Notes: a model not told the origin generated them from the sequence alone. A stretch of DNA of 7,641 bases from Desulfobulbaceae bacterium (GCA_030632405.1 DAOVUU010000111.1:1-7641), one strand, 5' to 3'. Numbered from the stretch's first letter, positions 1 through 6,862 are shown. Numbers and translations: made by a program.

Positions 1-54
1 ATGAAGGCTCTAGGTGAAAATATCGGTTGGCTTTTGAAAAAGTTAGAGCAATAA
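1..54 (+). CDS. C-terminal tail of an upstream gene (partial, unidentified)
   Basis: Frame 1 reads 17 codons ending LLKKLEQ and a TAA at 52-54. An ATG happens to sit at position 1, but a 17-residue gene is unlikely, so this is most probably the 3' end of a longer gene cut by the window edge. The last residues form a short amphipathic helix. They do not look like the end of a histidine-kinase ATPase domain, so this is not obviously the sensor partner of the next gene. A flavodoxin or NAD(P)H-reductase-like protein is a guess from helix style only. The stop lies 12 bases before the next start, which suggests co-transcription. Confidence 0.5.
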   Translation: MKALGENIGWLLKKLEQ

Positions 55-66
55 GAGGATAAAAGA

Positions 67-1425
67 GTGGCCGGGGAAAATAAACAGACTTCCGTATTAG
101 TTGTAGATGACGATCAGGTTCATCGGTATATGCTCTGTTCTATGCTTACGGACTGGGGGTATCGTACTATTGAAGCCGACGATGGTTCTACTGCCGTGAC
201 AGCTGTGGAGAACCATTCTTATGACGCTGTCCTGATGGACATTCGTATGGCAAGAATGGATGGTCATGAGGCTTTTCTCCGGATTCAGGCTATTGCCCCC
301 GCTTTACCTGTTATTCTCATGACTGCATACTCTACGGTGGAGAGTGCAGTAGAGACAATTCAGCAGGGTGCCCACGACTATCTCACCAAACCTCTTGACT
401 TTGACCGCCTGCGTCTTGCGCTGGAACGTGCAGTTGACCATCACCAGGTTGTTTCACAAAAGCAGCAGGTTAAAAAGAATAAACCTGATCTCGAAACCAG
501 ACTTATCGGCTCATCCCCACCAATGATGGATTTGCTGGAGATGATTTCCTATGTCGCACCTACTGAGGCTACCGTACTTATCTCTGGTGAATCAGGAACC
601 GGAAAAGAACTGGTCGCTGAAGCCCTTCATGTCAACAGTGAGAGGGGAAATAAACCCTTTGTTAAGGTAAATTGTGCAGCACTTGCCGAGAGTCTTCTAG
701 AATCTGAACTGTTTGGTCACGAGAGAGGAGCTTTTACCGGTGCAGAGACACGTCGAGAGGGCAAGTTTGTTCAGGCTGATGGAGGAACACTCTTTCTCGA
801 TGAGATAGGAGAGACTTCCAAGGCAATGCAGGTGAAGCTGCTGAGAGTTTTGCAGGAGCATGAACTGCAGCGGGTAGGCGGTGAGGAGACGGTCAGGGTC
901 GATGTGCGAATAATCGCTGCTACCAATAGGGATCTTGAAGAAGAGGTAAAGAAAAACCACTTTCGAGAGGATCTTTATTACAGGCTTAATGTGGTTATGA
1001 TTGTAGTGCCTCCGCTTCGGGAACGCGGGGATGATATAGGGGAGCTGGTTACCTATTTTGCCGGAAAATTCGCCGAAAAAAACCGAAGAGATTTTGAAGG
1101 AATAACTGCTGAGTGTATGGATCTACTGAATTCCTATCCTTGGCCGGGGAATGTGCGGGAGCTTGAGAATGCAATTGAACGCGGCATTATTCTCATGCGC
1201 GGGATGGAACTCACCGAGAAGAGTCTCCCCCTGACTATTCAAAAACAGATCGAAAAATTGACAAAACAGACTGACAATCAGCCTGTATCACTTTTTGAAG
1301 CGGAAAAGCAACTTATTCTTAAGACCCTTGATAAGACTTCTGGCAATAAAAGTGAGGCGTCGAGGCGACTTGGAATTACTCCAAAAACATTGCTGAATAA
1401 GTTGAAAAAATATGGCGAAATGTGA
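67..1425 (+). CDS. NtrC-family sigma-54-dependent response regulator
   Basis: Cytoplasmic transcription activator of the NtrC/AtoC/ZraR type, 452 residues, with the complete three-domain order. The receiver domain (about 9-122) has the acidic cluster D14-D16, phosphoacceptor D58, T86 and K108. The AAA+ domain (about 145-380) has Walker A GESGTGKE (174-181), the sigma-54 contact loop GAFTGA (221-226), Walker B FLDE (243-246), sensor I around ATN (285-287), arginine-finger candidates R300 and R306, and WPGNVREL (359-366). A Fis-type helix-turn-helix lies at about 420-445 (SEASRRLGITPKTLLNK). All key residues for phosphorylation, ATP hydrolysis and sigma-54 contact are present. The start is GTG at 67, with GAGGA at 55-59 giving 7-base spacing. 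By family knowledge, phosphorylation at D58 would drive oligomerisation and open-complex formation at sigma-54 promoters. The cognate kinase and targets are not visible. The family assignment is secure; a specific gene name is not. Confidence 0.95.
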   Translation: MAGENKQTSVLVVDDDQVHRYMLCSMLTDWGYRTIEADDGSTAVTAVENHSYDAVLMDIRMARMDGHEAFLRIQAIAPALPVILMTAYSTVESAVETIQQGAHDYLTKPLDFDRLRLALERAVDHHQVVSQKQQVKKNKPDLETRLIGSSPPMMDLLEMISYVAPTEATVLISGESGTGKELVAEALHVNSERGNKPFVKVNCAALAESLLESELFGHERGAFTGAETRREGKFVQADGGTLFLDEIGETSKAMQVKLLRVLQEHELQRVGGEETVRVDVRIIAATNRDLEEEVKKNHFREDLYYRLNVVMIVVPPLRERGDDIGELVTYFAGKFAEKNRRDFEGITAECMDLLNSYPWPGNVRELENAIERGIILMRGMELTEKSLPLTIQKQIEKLTKQTDNQPVSLFEAEKQLILKTLDKTSGNKSEASRRLGITPKTLLNKLKKYGEM

Positions 1426-1436
1426 CTGTGATGGTT

Positions 1437-1475
1437 TGAAAAGCTGATTTGTTCCACTGGATCTTTTCATTTTTA
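1437..1475 (+). terminator. Possible weak terminator after the response regulator gene
   Basis: TGAAAAG (1437-1443) and CTTTTCA (1463-1469) are complementary over 7 bases around a 19-base loop and are followed by a run of five T residues. The stem is AT-rich and the loop is long, so it would be weak. It is the only terminator-like element between this gene and the grpE promoter. Confidence 0.25.
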
Positions 1476-1540
1476 AATCTTACTCGACAGGAAGGTGAGT
1501 ATTTTAGCTCAGGTAGGATAACCTTTTGATTTTCTCTCTC

Positions 1541-1569
1541 TTGACAAGAAAAAAACCGCTACTTATTGT
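1541..1569 (+). promoter_or_regulatory. Predicted sigma-70-type promoter for grpE(-dnaK)
   Basis: A perfect TTGACA (1541-1546) is separated by 17 bases from TATTGT (1564-1569), which matches the -10 consensus at four of six positions. Transcription would start near 1576 and leave a leader of about 230 bases before the preferred grpE start. The -35 lies in the context CTTGACAA, which recurs upstream of dnaK (2462-2469). A heat-shock sigma-32 promoter was considered because of the CTTGA core, but no CCCCAT-like -10 is placed correctly. Confidence 0.55.
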
Positions 1570-1591
1570 TGGCACAAGTTCGGATCCTTTG

Positions 1592-1645
1592 TCAAAATCA
1601 TCTCTACTACAATATAGGAATTGGCCGGAGCAAGGTTGATTTTGA
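1592..1645 (+). other. Non-coding grpE leader with a 9-bp inverted repeat
   Basis: The stretch 1426-1805 has no supportable gene. It holds the promoter above and, within the predicted leader, an inverted repeat: TCAAAATCA (1592-1600) and TGATTTTGA (1637-1645), 36 bases apart. A near-direct repeat, TCATGGGAAAT (about 1723-1733) and TCATGGAAAT (about 1739-1748), lies nearer the gene. No CIRCE element (TTAGCACTC-N9-GAGTGCTAA) is present, so HrcA control of the usual kind is not supported. The role of the repeats is unknown. Confidence 0.35.
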
Positions 1646-1795
1646 TACTCAAGGGTCTTGACCAATTTCACTGGGTTAGAAGAGAAAATTCCAGTAGGGC
1701 AATGCTGCGATCAGGGTTTATTTCATGGGAAATTGTACTCATGGAAATATCGTATGAGTGCGGTCCGATAAGATGAAAAGCTCTGCAGAGAGAAC

Positions 1796-1800
1796 GGAGG
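1796..1800 (+). promoter_or_regulatory. Shine-Dalgarno that sets the grpE start
   Basis: GGAGG at 1796-1800 stands 5 bases before the GTG at 1806. Earlier in-frame candidates, GTG 1758 and ATG 1773, have no comparable purine-rich site. This site therefore argues for the 209-residue protein. Confidence 0.75.
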
Positions 1801-1805
1801 AACAG

Positions 1806-2435
1806 GTGAGTAAAAAAAAGACAGGTGATGAGCTTCATGAAGAAGATGTAAGTGTAGAGGAAAATCCGGCATTTTTAGAGAGCGAGGAGGGTACTGTGGA
1901 AGATGAAACCCCGCAACCGGCAGAAGAAGAGCGAGACGTGGAGAAGGAACTTGCTGACGCTCTTATCGAGGCCGCAGCCCTTCGGGATAAAATGTTGCGT
2001 GCGGCAGCAGAGAACGAAAATTTTAAAAAGCGCATAGAGAGAGAGCGCTCGGCAAGCCTGAAATATGCCGGTGAGCAGATCTTCAGGGAGATGCTTCCTG
2101 CTGTCGATAACCTTGAAAGAGCTATTGCTCACCAGGGGGAGACTGTAGCAGACAGTGCGGAAAAAAATCTTAGGGCACTGGTTGAAGGAGTTGAGCTTAC
2201 CCTGAAGAGCCTCATAACGACCCTTGAAAAATTTCAGGTGAAGCCAATTGAGAGTGTCGGGGAAAAGTTCGATCCGAAGCATCATGAAGCACTGACTATG
2301 GAGGCCAGTGATACCGTACCTGAAACTCATGTAGTGAATCAGTTCGAGAAGGGATATTATTATAAAGACAGACTGTTACGTGCTGCCAAAGTGACTGTCT
2401 CTTCAGGAAAAAAAGAGACCGGTTCAGGGGAATAG
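1806..2435 (+). CDS. grpE: GrpE, nucleotide exchange factor for DnaK
   Basis: Cytoplasmic co-chaperone that releases ADP from DnaK and so resets the Hsp70 cycle. From GTG 1806 the protein has 209 residues, within the normal family range. It has an acidic, probably disordered N-terminus (1-45), a long charged helix forming the dimer coiled coil (about 45-90), a helical-bundle segment (about 90-140), and the C-terminal beta wing (about 145-200). The wing carries the family signature: FDPKHHEAL (155-163), then GYYYKDRLLRAAKVTV (183-198). The frame stays open upstream, so starts at GTG 1758 (225 residues) or ATG 1773 are possible; the strong GGAGG at 1796 favours 1806. It lies 152 bases before dnaK on the same strand with no terminator between, so the two are probably co-transcribed. 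hrcA, often the preceding gene in other bacteria, is not here. Confidence 0.95.
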   Translation: MSKKKTGDELHEEDVSVEENPAFLESEEGTVEDETPQPAEEERDVEKELADALIEAAALRDKMLRAAAENENFKKRIERERSASLKYAGEQIFREMLPAVDNLERAIAHQGETVADSAEKNLRALVEGVELTLKSLITTLEKFQVKPIESVGEKFDPKHHEALTMEASDTVPETHVVNQFEKGYYYKDRLLRAAKVTVSSGKKETGSGE

Positions 2436-2462
2436 TCATCGTTAAAAAGAATACGGAATCCC

Positions 2463-2468
2463 TTGACA
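2463..2468 (+). promoter_or_regulatory. Isolated TTGACA box upstream of dnaK
   Basis: A perfect -35 hexamer, in the same CTTGACAA context as the grpE promoter, lies in the grpE-dnaK gap. No good -10 is found 16-18 bases downstream (the sequence there is ACTTTA-like). It may be a weak internal promoter, a promoter for an alternative sigma factor, or chance. Confidence 0.25.
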
Positions 2469-2545
2469 AATAAAGGAAGATGACAACTTTAGAAGAGGTT
2501 GCCACTATCAGAGATAGAGCAATTAAAAAATTTTGAGGAGTCAAG

Positions 2546-2562
2546 ACGGATAAATAATCCGT
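2546..2562 (+). promoter_or_regulatory. Small hairpin or operator-like palindrome in the dnaK leader
   Basis: ACGGAT (2546-2551), loop AAATA, ATCCGT (2557-2562) form a perfect 6-bp inverted repeat ending 10 bases before the dnaK Shine-Dalgarno. A second, smaller one, CTATC-AGA-GATAG, lies at 2505-2517. Neither pairs directly with the ribosome-binding site, so a classic RNA thermometer is not evident. An mRNA stabiliser or a protein-binding site is possible. Confidence 0.35.
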
Positions 2563-2572
2563 GCGAACGATT

Positions 2573-2578
2573 AAGGAG
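2573..2578 (+). promoter_or_regulatory. Shine-Dalgarno that sets the dnaK start
   Basis: AAGGAG at 2573-2578 lies 9 bases before ATG 2588. An in-frame GTG at 2561 lies upstream of this site, inside the leader palindrome, and would add nine lysine- and arginine-rich residues not typical of DnaK. ATG 2588 gives the standard family N-terminus [10 protein letters not shown]. Confidence 0.85.
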
Positions 2579-2587
2579 AAAAAGAAG

Positions 2588-4504
2588 ATGGGTAAAATTA
2601 TCGGAATTGACTTGGGTACAACCAACTCATGTGTAGCTGTTATGGAGGGTGGTGAACCAAAAGTAATTACCAATGTTGAAGGCAATAGAACAACCCCTTC
2701 GGTTGTTGCGTTTGCTGACAATGATGAGCGTCCTGTAGGACAGGTTGCCAAGCGTCAGGCTGTGACCAATCCTACGCGTACGCTGTATGCAATTAAACGC
2801 CTTATAGGCCGTAAGTTTACTGACCCGGAAGTGAAAAAATCGATTGAGGTCAGTCCGTTTGCGATAGTAGAGGGGGCCAATGGCAGTGTTTCTGTAGAAG
2901 TCGAAGGTAAAAAGTACAGGCCAGCTGAGATATCCGCAATGATCCTTATCAAGATGAAGCAGACTGCTGAAGAATATCTTGGTGAAGAGGTGACCGATGC
3001 GGTGGTGACTGTACCTGCCTATTTCAACGACTCTCAACGCCAGGCGACAAAAGATGCCGGAAAGATTGCAGGGCTCAATGTGCAGAGAATCATTAACGAG
3101 CCGACTGCTGCTTCTCTTGCTTACGGTCTTGATAAAAAAGGGGAAGAGAAAATAGCGGTTTTCGATCTGGGTGGAGGTACTTTCGATGTCTCTGTCCTGG
3201 AGATCGGTGACGGTGTATTTGAAGTGAAATCTACCCACGGTGATACATTCCTCGGCGGAGAAGATTTTGATATGAGGATTGTGAACTGGCTTGCCGATGA
3301 GTTCAAACGGGAGCAGGGAATTGACCTTAAAGCAGACAAAATGGCACTGCAGCGTTTGAAGGAAGAGGCAGAGAAGGCAAAGATGGAGCTCTCTACAACC
3401 AAAGAGACCGACATTAATCTTCCATTTATTACTGCTGATGCTTCCGGGCCTAAACACCTTAATCTGAAGCTGAGCCGGGCAAAACTTGAAAGTCTTGTGG
3501 AAGATCTGGTGGAACGAACTGTAGGTCCATGTAAGACTGCCATAAAAGATGCCGGACTGAGTGCGTCCGATATCGATGAAGTCATCCTTGTAGGCGGCAT
3601 GACCCGTATGCCGCTCGTTCAGGAAATGGTGAAAAAGATCTTTGGAAAGGAACCACACAAGGGTGTGAATCCGGACGAAGTTGTGGCAATTGGCGCTGCC
3701 ATTCAGGGTGGTGTTTTGCAGGGAGATGTGAAAGACGTATTGCTGCTTGATGTAACTCCCCTGTCTCTTGGCATTGAAACTCTTGGTGGTGTCACTACTA
3801 AGTTGATTGAGAAAAACACCACGGTACCAACCAAGAAGAGCCAGATTTTTTCCACAGCTGCGGATAATCAGCCTGCTGTTTCTATTCATGTGCTCCAGGG
3901 TGAGCGTGAAATGGCCGAGGGCAATAAAACAATCGGTCGTTTTGAGTTGACCTCTATTCCACCGGCGCCACGTGGTGTACCGCAGATTGAAGTAGCCTTT
4001 GATCTTGATGCCAATGGTATTCTTCATGTATCTGCAAAAGATATGGGGACCGGCAAAGAACAGTCGATCAAAATTACCGCTTCCTCGGGGCTAACCGATG
4101 AAGAGATCGAGAAAATGACCAAAGATGCCGAACTGCATGCTGAAGAGGATAAAAAACGTAAGGAACTTGTAGAAACTCGGAATTCTGCTGATGCACTTGT
4201 CCACGCAACCGGAAAGAGCCTGAAAGATCTTGAAGGGAAGGTCGATGATGAGACCAAGAAAGAGGTTGAATCAGAGATCGAGAATGTGAAGTCGGTGATG
4301 CAGGGTGATGATATCGATGTTATAAAGACAGCAACTGAGGCATTGACTGCAGCTTCCCATAAGCTTGCAGAGTTAATGTATGCTCAGGCTGCCCAGGAGA
4401 ACCCTGATGGTGCAGCAGGAGACGAAGGTTCGGAGGAGACTCAGTCATCCCAAAAGGATAAGGATGATGACGTGGTAGACGCTGACTATGAAGAGGTAAA
4501 ATAA
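2588..4504 (+). CDS. dnaK: DnaK, Hsp70 molecular chaperone
   Basis: ATP-dependent cytoplasmic chaperone that binds exposed hydrophobic peptide segments, working with GrpE and a J-protein. From ATG 2588 it has 638 residues, full length for the bacterial family. The nucleotide-binding domain (1-382) shows the three Hsp70 signatures: IDLGTTNS (7-14), [14 protein letters not shown] (191-204, with the catalytic-region T198), and [14 protein letters not shown] (332-345). The conserved interdomain linker is [13 protein letters not shown] (383-395). The substrate-binding beta domain (about 396-505) and helical lid (about 506-605) follow, then a charged tail ending in the family motif DADYEEVK, close to the EEVK end of E. 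coli DnaK. A strong terminator follows at 4540-4580 and no dnaJ is present downstream. The sequence is intact, with no missing key residue. Confidence 0.99.
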   Translation: MGKIIGIDLGTTNSCVAVMEGGEPKVITNVEGNRTTPSVVAFADNDERPVGQVAKRQAVTNPTRTLYAIKRLIGRKFTDPEVKKSIEVSPFAIVEGANGSVSVEVEGKKYRPAEISAMILIKMKQTAEEYLGEEVTDAVVTVPAYFNDSQRQATKDAGKIAGLNVQRIINEPTAASLAYGLDKKGEEKIAVFDLGGGTFDVSVLEIGDGVFEVKSTHGDTFLGGEDFDMRIVNWLADEFKREQGIDLKADKMALQRLKEEAEKAKMELSTTKETDINLPFITADASGPKHLNLKLSRAKLESLVEDLVERTVGPCKTAIKDAGLSASDIDEVILVGGMTRMPLVQEMVKKIFGKEPHKGVNPDEVVAIGAAIQGGVLQGDVKDVLLLDVTPLSLGIETLGGVTTKLIEKNTTVPTKKSQIFSTAADNQPAVSIHVLQGEREMAEGNKTIGRFELTSIPPAPRGVPQIEVAFDLDANGILHVSAKDMGTGKEQSIKITASSGLTDEEIEKMTKDAELHAEEDKKRKELVETRNSADALVHATGKSLKDLEGKVDDETKKEVESEIENVKSVMQGDDIDVIKTATEALTAASHKLAELMYAQAAQENPDGAAGDEGSEETQSSQKDKDDDVVDADYEEVK

Positions 4505-4539
4505 ACCCATAGTTGGTGTGTGTAACGTATCGTAATGTT

Positions 4540-4580
4540 AAAGGGGGCAGGGAAGTATTTTCCTGCTCCCTTTTTTTATA
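4540..4580 (+). terminator. Strong intrinsic terminator after dnaK
   Basis: A 15-bp stem pairs AAAGGGGGCAGGGAA (4540-4554) with TTCCTGCTCCCTTT and its neighbours (4559-4573), including two G-U pairs, around a 4-base loop at 4555-4558. The descending arm runs into seven T residues (4571-4577). It lies 36 bases after the dnaK stop and separates the grpE-dnaK transcript from trpS. Confidence 0.93.
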
Positions 4581-4652
4581 TTTTCACGATATGATGGCGC
4601 CTGTTGTTTTGAAACATTACCTATCTTTTAAACTTAACTTTCAGACAATGTT

Positions 4653-5618
4653 ATGAAAATATTATCCGGTATACAACCCTCGGGGCAACTCCATATTGGC
4701 AATTATTTTGGTATGATGCAGACTATGATCTCCCGAATGGAAGATTCAGAGCTCTATGTTTTCATAGTTGATCTTCATGCGTTAACGTCAGTTCGTGAGC
4801 CAGATCGTCTCGCAAACGGCACCTTGGAGGCAGCAGCGGATTTTCTGGCCCTGGGTCTTGATCCGGAGAAGTGTCTCTTCTGGGTTCAATCAGATGTTCC
4901 CGAAGTGTGTGAGTTGACCTGGATTCTTTCTACTCTTGCTCCGATGGGACTTATTGAACGCTGTCACTCGTATAAAGATAAGGTGGCAAAGGGTATCGCA
5001 GCAAGTCACGGGCTTTTTTCCTATCCTGTACTTATGGCCGCAGATATTCTTCTCTATCAGGCGGAGCAGGTGCCGGTTGGCAAAGATCAGAAACAGCATC
5101 TGGAAGTTGCCAGGGACCTGGCGCAGAAATTTAATAATGAGTATGGAGATACCTTTGTAATACCGGAACCGGCAATCGGCGAACAGACCGCGACTGTTCC
5201 CGGCCTGGATGGTCAGAAAATGTCAAAATCCTATGGTAACACTATCCCTATTTTCCTTGAAGGTAAACAGCTGAAGAAAAAGGTCATGGCCATAGAAACA
5301 GATGCTACACCGGTTGATGATCCCAAAAATCCTGATACATGTAATCTTTATACACTTATGAAACTTTTTGCCGCACCCTCAAGGATGAAGGAAATTCACG
5401 ATCTCTATATAAACGGTGGTGCAGCCTATGGTTATCTGAAGCTGGAACTGCTCGATCTTCTGGATAGCAAGTTTGGTGAAGCCCGCAAAAAGAAAGCTGA
5501 ATTTTTAGCTGACCCGGAAATGTTAAGGGGTATTCTCGCAAAGGGGGCTGAAAAAGCAAGAGAGAAGGCTGCTGTAACACTGGACCTTGTTCGTGACAGG
5601 GTTGGCTTGAAATATTAG
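4653..5618 (+). CDS. trpS: Tryptophanyl-tRNA synthetase
   Basis: Class I aminoacyl-tRNA synthetase that charges tRNA-Trp with tryptophan using ATP, in the cytoplasm. The 321 residues are typical for the bacterial enzyme. The Rossmann catalytic core has the HIGH-type motif as HIGN (14-17) and the KMSKS loop (189-193). Between them lie AADILLY (129-135), whose D131 region corresponds to the tryptophan-indole contact, and PVGKDQKQHLE (141-151). The helical anticodon-binding part occupies about 205-321. The N-terminus MKILSGIQPSGQLHIGNYFG fits the family exactly, so ATG 4653 is the start even though no Shine-Dalgarno precedes it. A two-codon ATG-TTA-TGA overlaps the start from 4648. The gene follows the dnaK terminator, so it should have its own promoter. 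TTGAAA at 4609-4614 is a candidate -35, but I see no convincing -10. Confidence 0.98.
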   Translation: MKILSGIQPSGQLHIGNYFGMMQTMISRMEDSELYVFIVDLHALTSVREPDRLANGTLEAAADFLALGLDPEKCLFWVQSDVPEVCELTWILSTLAPMGLIERCHSYKDKVAKGIAASHGLFSYPVLMAADILLYQAEQVPVGKDQKQHLEVARDLAQKFNNEYGDTFVIPEPAIGEQTATVPGLDGQKMSKSYGNTIPIFLEGKQLKKKVMAIETDATPVDDPKNPDTCNLYTLMKLFAAPSRMKEIHDLYINGGAAYGYLKLELLDLLDSKFGEARKKKAEFLADPEMLRGILAKGAEKAREKAAVTLDLVRDRVGLKY

Positions 5619-5663
5619 TGCTTTATTTCAGAAACCCTGTCATAAAAAACAAGAAAATTTGAA

Positions 5664-5730
5664 CCACAGAGCCCACAGAGTATGCGAAGAGCACAGAAGA
5701 AAGAATACTTTTTTCTGTGCCCTCTGGTGG
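5664..5730. repeat. CACAGAG-type palindromic intergenic repeat
   Basis: The left half shows CCACAGAG at 5664-5671 and 5673-5680 and GCACAGAA at 5691-5698, all on a 9-base period. The centre is a hairpin with 13-base arms (5691-5703 and 5708-5720, one G-U) around loop AATA. The right half continues with CTCTGGTGG (5722-5730), which can pair with CCACAGAG apart from one bulged base. Repeats of this ACCACAGAG style are familiar to me as dispersed intergenic elements in environmental bacteria, including deltaproteobacterial lineages. It lies between the convergent trpS and isomerase genes and may help end both transcripts, although neither side has a directly adjoining T run. Confidence 0.75.
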
Positions 5731-5743
5731 GACAATGTGTCTC

Positions 5744-6778
5744 TTATTTAAAATCAATTAGCTCAACATCGAAGATCATTGTGGCATTCGGTGGGATTGG
5801 ACCGCGTCCGGAAGGACCGTAGCCAAGGTTTGACGGGATAATAAGCGTTCGCTTTTCGCCCTTTTTCATGCCAAGCAGTGCTTCATCCCAGCCTTTGATA
5901 ACCTGACCTTTTCCAACGGGGAAGTCAATGGGCTTGCCCCGGTCATAGGAGCTGTCAAATTTCTTGCCATCAATTAATTTACCTGTGTAGTGTACGGTTA
6001 CATTCTGACCGGCCTGGGGAGTAATGTCACCACTACCTTCCTTCTCCACTACATATTTTAATCCTGATGGTGTGGTGATGGCGTCGGGCCATTGCTCGTC
6101 AATCAGGTGGATCGCCTCTTCCATCGCTTCAAGTTCTTTCTCTTTTTTCCTGTCATCAAAATTGGACAGAAGTAAGTCAAATGCGTCCTGGTCACTTTTG
6201 AATTTTTTAGCGTCATTGCCAACCCGGATGATTTCAACGGAGTTGAGAAGGTCATTGCCCGCGATCTTGTCTACCACGTCCTGACCGGAAACAACATGGC
6301 CGAACACTGTATGTTTGCCGTCGAGCCAGGGGGTGGGGACATGAGTTATAAAAAACTGGCTGCCGTTTGTCCCCGGTCCGGAGTTTGCCATGGACAGGAT
6401 GCCCGGCCTTGCGTGGGTAAGTTCAGGGTCGATCTCATCGGGGAAGGTGTAGCCCGGTCCGCCTGTACCCGTCCCGAGAGGACAGCCCCCCTGGATCATA
6501 AAATCGGCAATGACTCTATGAAATTTCAATCCATCATAAAATTTATCACCTTTTGCTTTTGCTCCACCACCGAGGTCCTTGGTCCCCTCTGCAAGCCCGA
6601 CAAAGTTTGCAACTGTAAGAGGGGTTTTCTTAAATTCGAGGGAGCAGAGGATATCTCCCTTAGATGTGTCAAATCTGGCGTAGAGGCCATCTTTCAACTT
6701 TGATTTTGCCATTCCGTGTTCTCCGGATAATGTTAAAATTAATAAAATAAGTCCAAACAAGCCGCATAATCTATACAT
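5744..6778 (-). CDS. Exported dual-family peptidyl-prolyl isomerase (cyclophilin-FKBP fusion)
   Basis: Predicted to catalyse cis-trans isomerisation of X-Pro bonds in proteins, probably in the periplasm. The 344 residues begin with a signal peptide (hydrophobic core about 5-17, possible cleavage after GMA at 22-24). The cyclophilin domain (about 30-188) has [13 protein letters not shown] (87-99, with catalytic R89), QFFITH (141-146) and [10 protein letters not shown] (151-160, with the cyclosporin-site tryptophan W151). A charged, probably helical linker (about 195-232) follows. The C-terminal FKBP domain (about 235-344) has VHYTGKL (262-268), FDSSYDRG (274-281), VIKGWDEAL (293-301), Y320, and the closing FDVELIDF. 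Active-site residues of both domains are present, so both are probably active. The start is ATG 6778, set by AAGGAG at 6784-6789 on the minus strand; the frame stays open upstream. It lies 84 bases downstream of the ChaN-PDZ gene on the same strand. Confidence 0.93.
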   Translation of the reverse strand: MYRLCGLFGLILLILTLSGEHGMAKSKLKDGLYARFDTSKGDILCSLEFKKTPLTVANFVGLAEGTKDLGGGAKAKGDKFYDGLKFHRVIADFMIQGGCPLGTGTGGPGYTFPDEIDPELTHARPGILSMANSGPGTNGSQFFITHVPTPWLDGKHTVFGHVVSGQDVVDKIAGNDLLNSVEIIRVGNDAKKFKSDQDAFDLLLSNFDDRKKEKELEAMEEAIHLIDEQWPDAITTPSGLKYVVEKEGSGDITPQAGQNVTVHYTGKLIDGKKFDSSYDRGKPIDFPVGKGQVIKGWDEALLGMKKGEKRTLIIPSNLGYGPSGRGPIPPNATMIFDVELIDFK

Positions 6779-6783
6779 TGATT

Positions 6784-6789
6784 CTCCTT
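6784..6789 (-). promoter_or_regulatory. Shine-Dalgarno that sets the isomerase start
   Basis: Minus-strand AAGGAG lies 5 bases before ATG 6778, and the protein then opens directly with its signal peptide. An in-frame ATG at 6844 would add 22 residues and bury the signal peptide, and it has no comparable site. Confidence 0.8.
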
Positions 6790-6862
6790 TTGGAAAGGGT
6801 TGAAAATTGATAATTGCCATGTTTTTGAAGATGTGAAGCGGCATAACTATAAGACTAATATG

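Noticed and set aside
1570..1586. TGGCAC in the grpE leader as the -24 element of a sigma-54 promoter
   Set aside because: The required GC of the -12 element is absent at the right distance; the sequence there reads CGGA, not TTGC.
1702..1776. 24-codon frame ahead of grpE as a leader peptide
   Set aside because: It has no good ribosome-binding site, no run of regulatory codons and no following attenuator structure, and it overlaps the upstream part of the grpE frame.
1875..2330. 151-codon minus-strand frame across grpE
   Set aside because: It is a shadow of grpE, with no ribosome-binding site and no recognisable protein features.
2627..4027. 466-codon open frame on the minus strand, antisense to dnaK
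   Set aside because: Long antisense open frames opposite hsp70 genes are a known by-product of codon use. The translation is rich in Cys, His, Phe and Arg, has no recognisable domain, and dnaK is certain.
4595..4609. TGGCGC upstream of trpS as a sigma-54 promoter
   Set aside because: There is no GC at the -12 spacing, so only the -24 half is present.
5691..5720. The central hairpin as a plain bidirectional terminator
   Set aside because: No T run directly follows the stem on either strand, and the outlying CCACAGAG copies point to a repeat element. A role in ending transcripts remains possible.
6296..6703. 135-codon plus-strand frame inside the isomerase gene
   Set aside because: It lies opposite the conserved cyclophilin domain; its translation is cysteine-rich without family resemblance.
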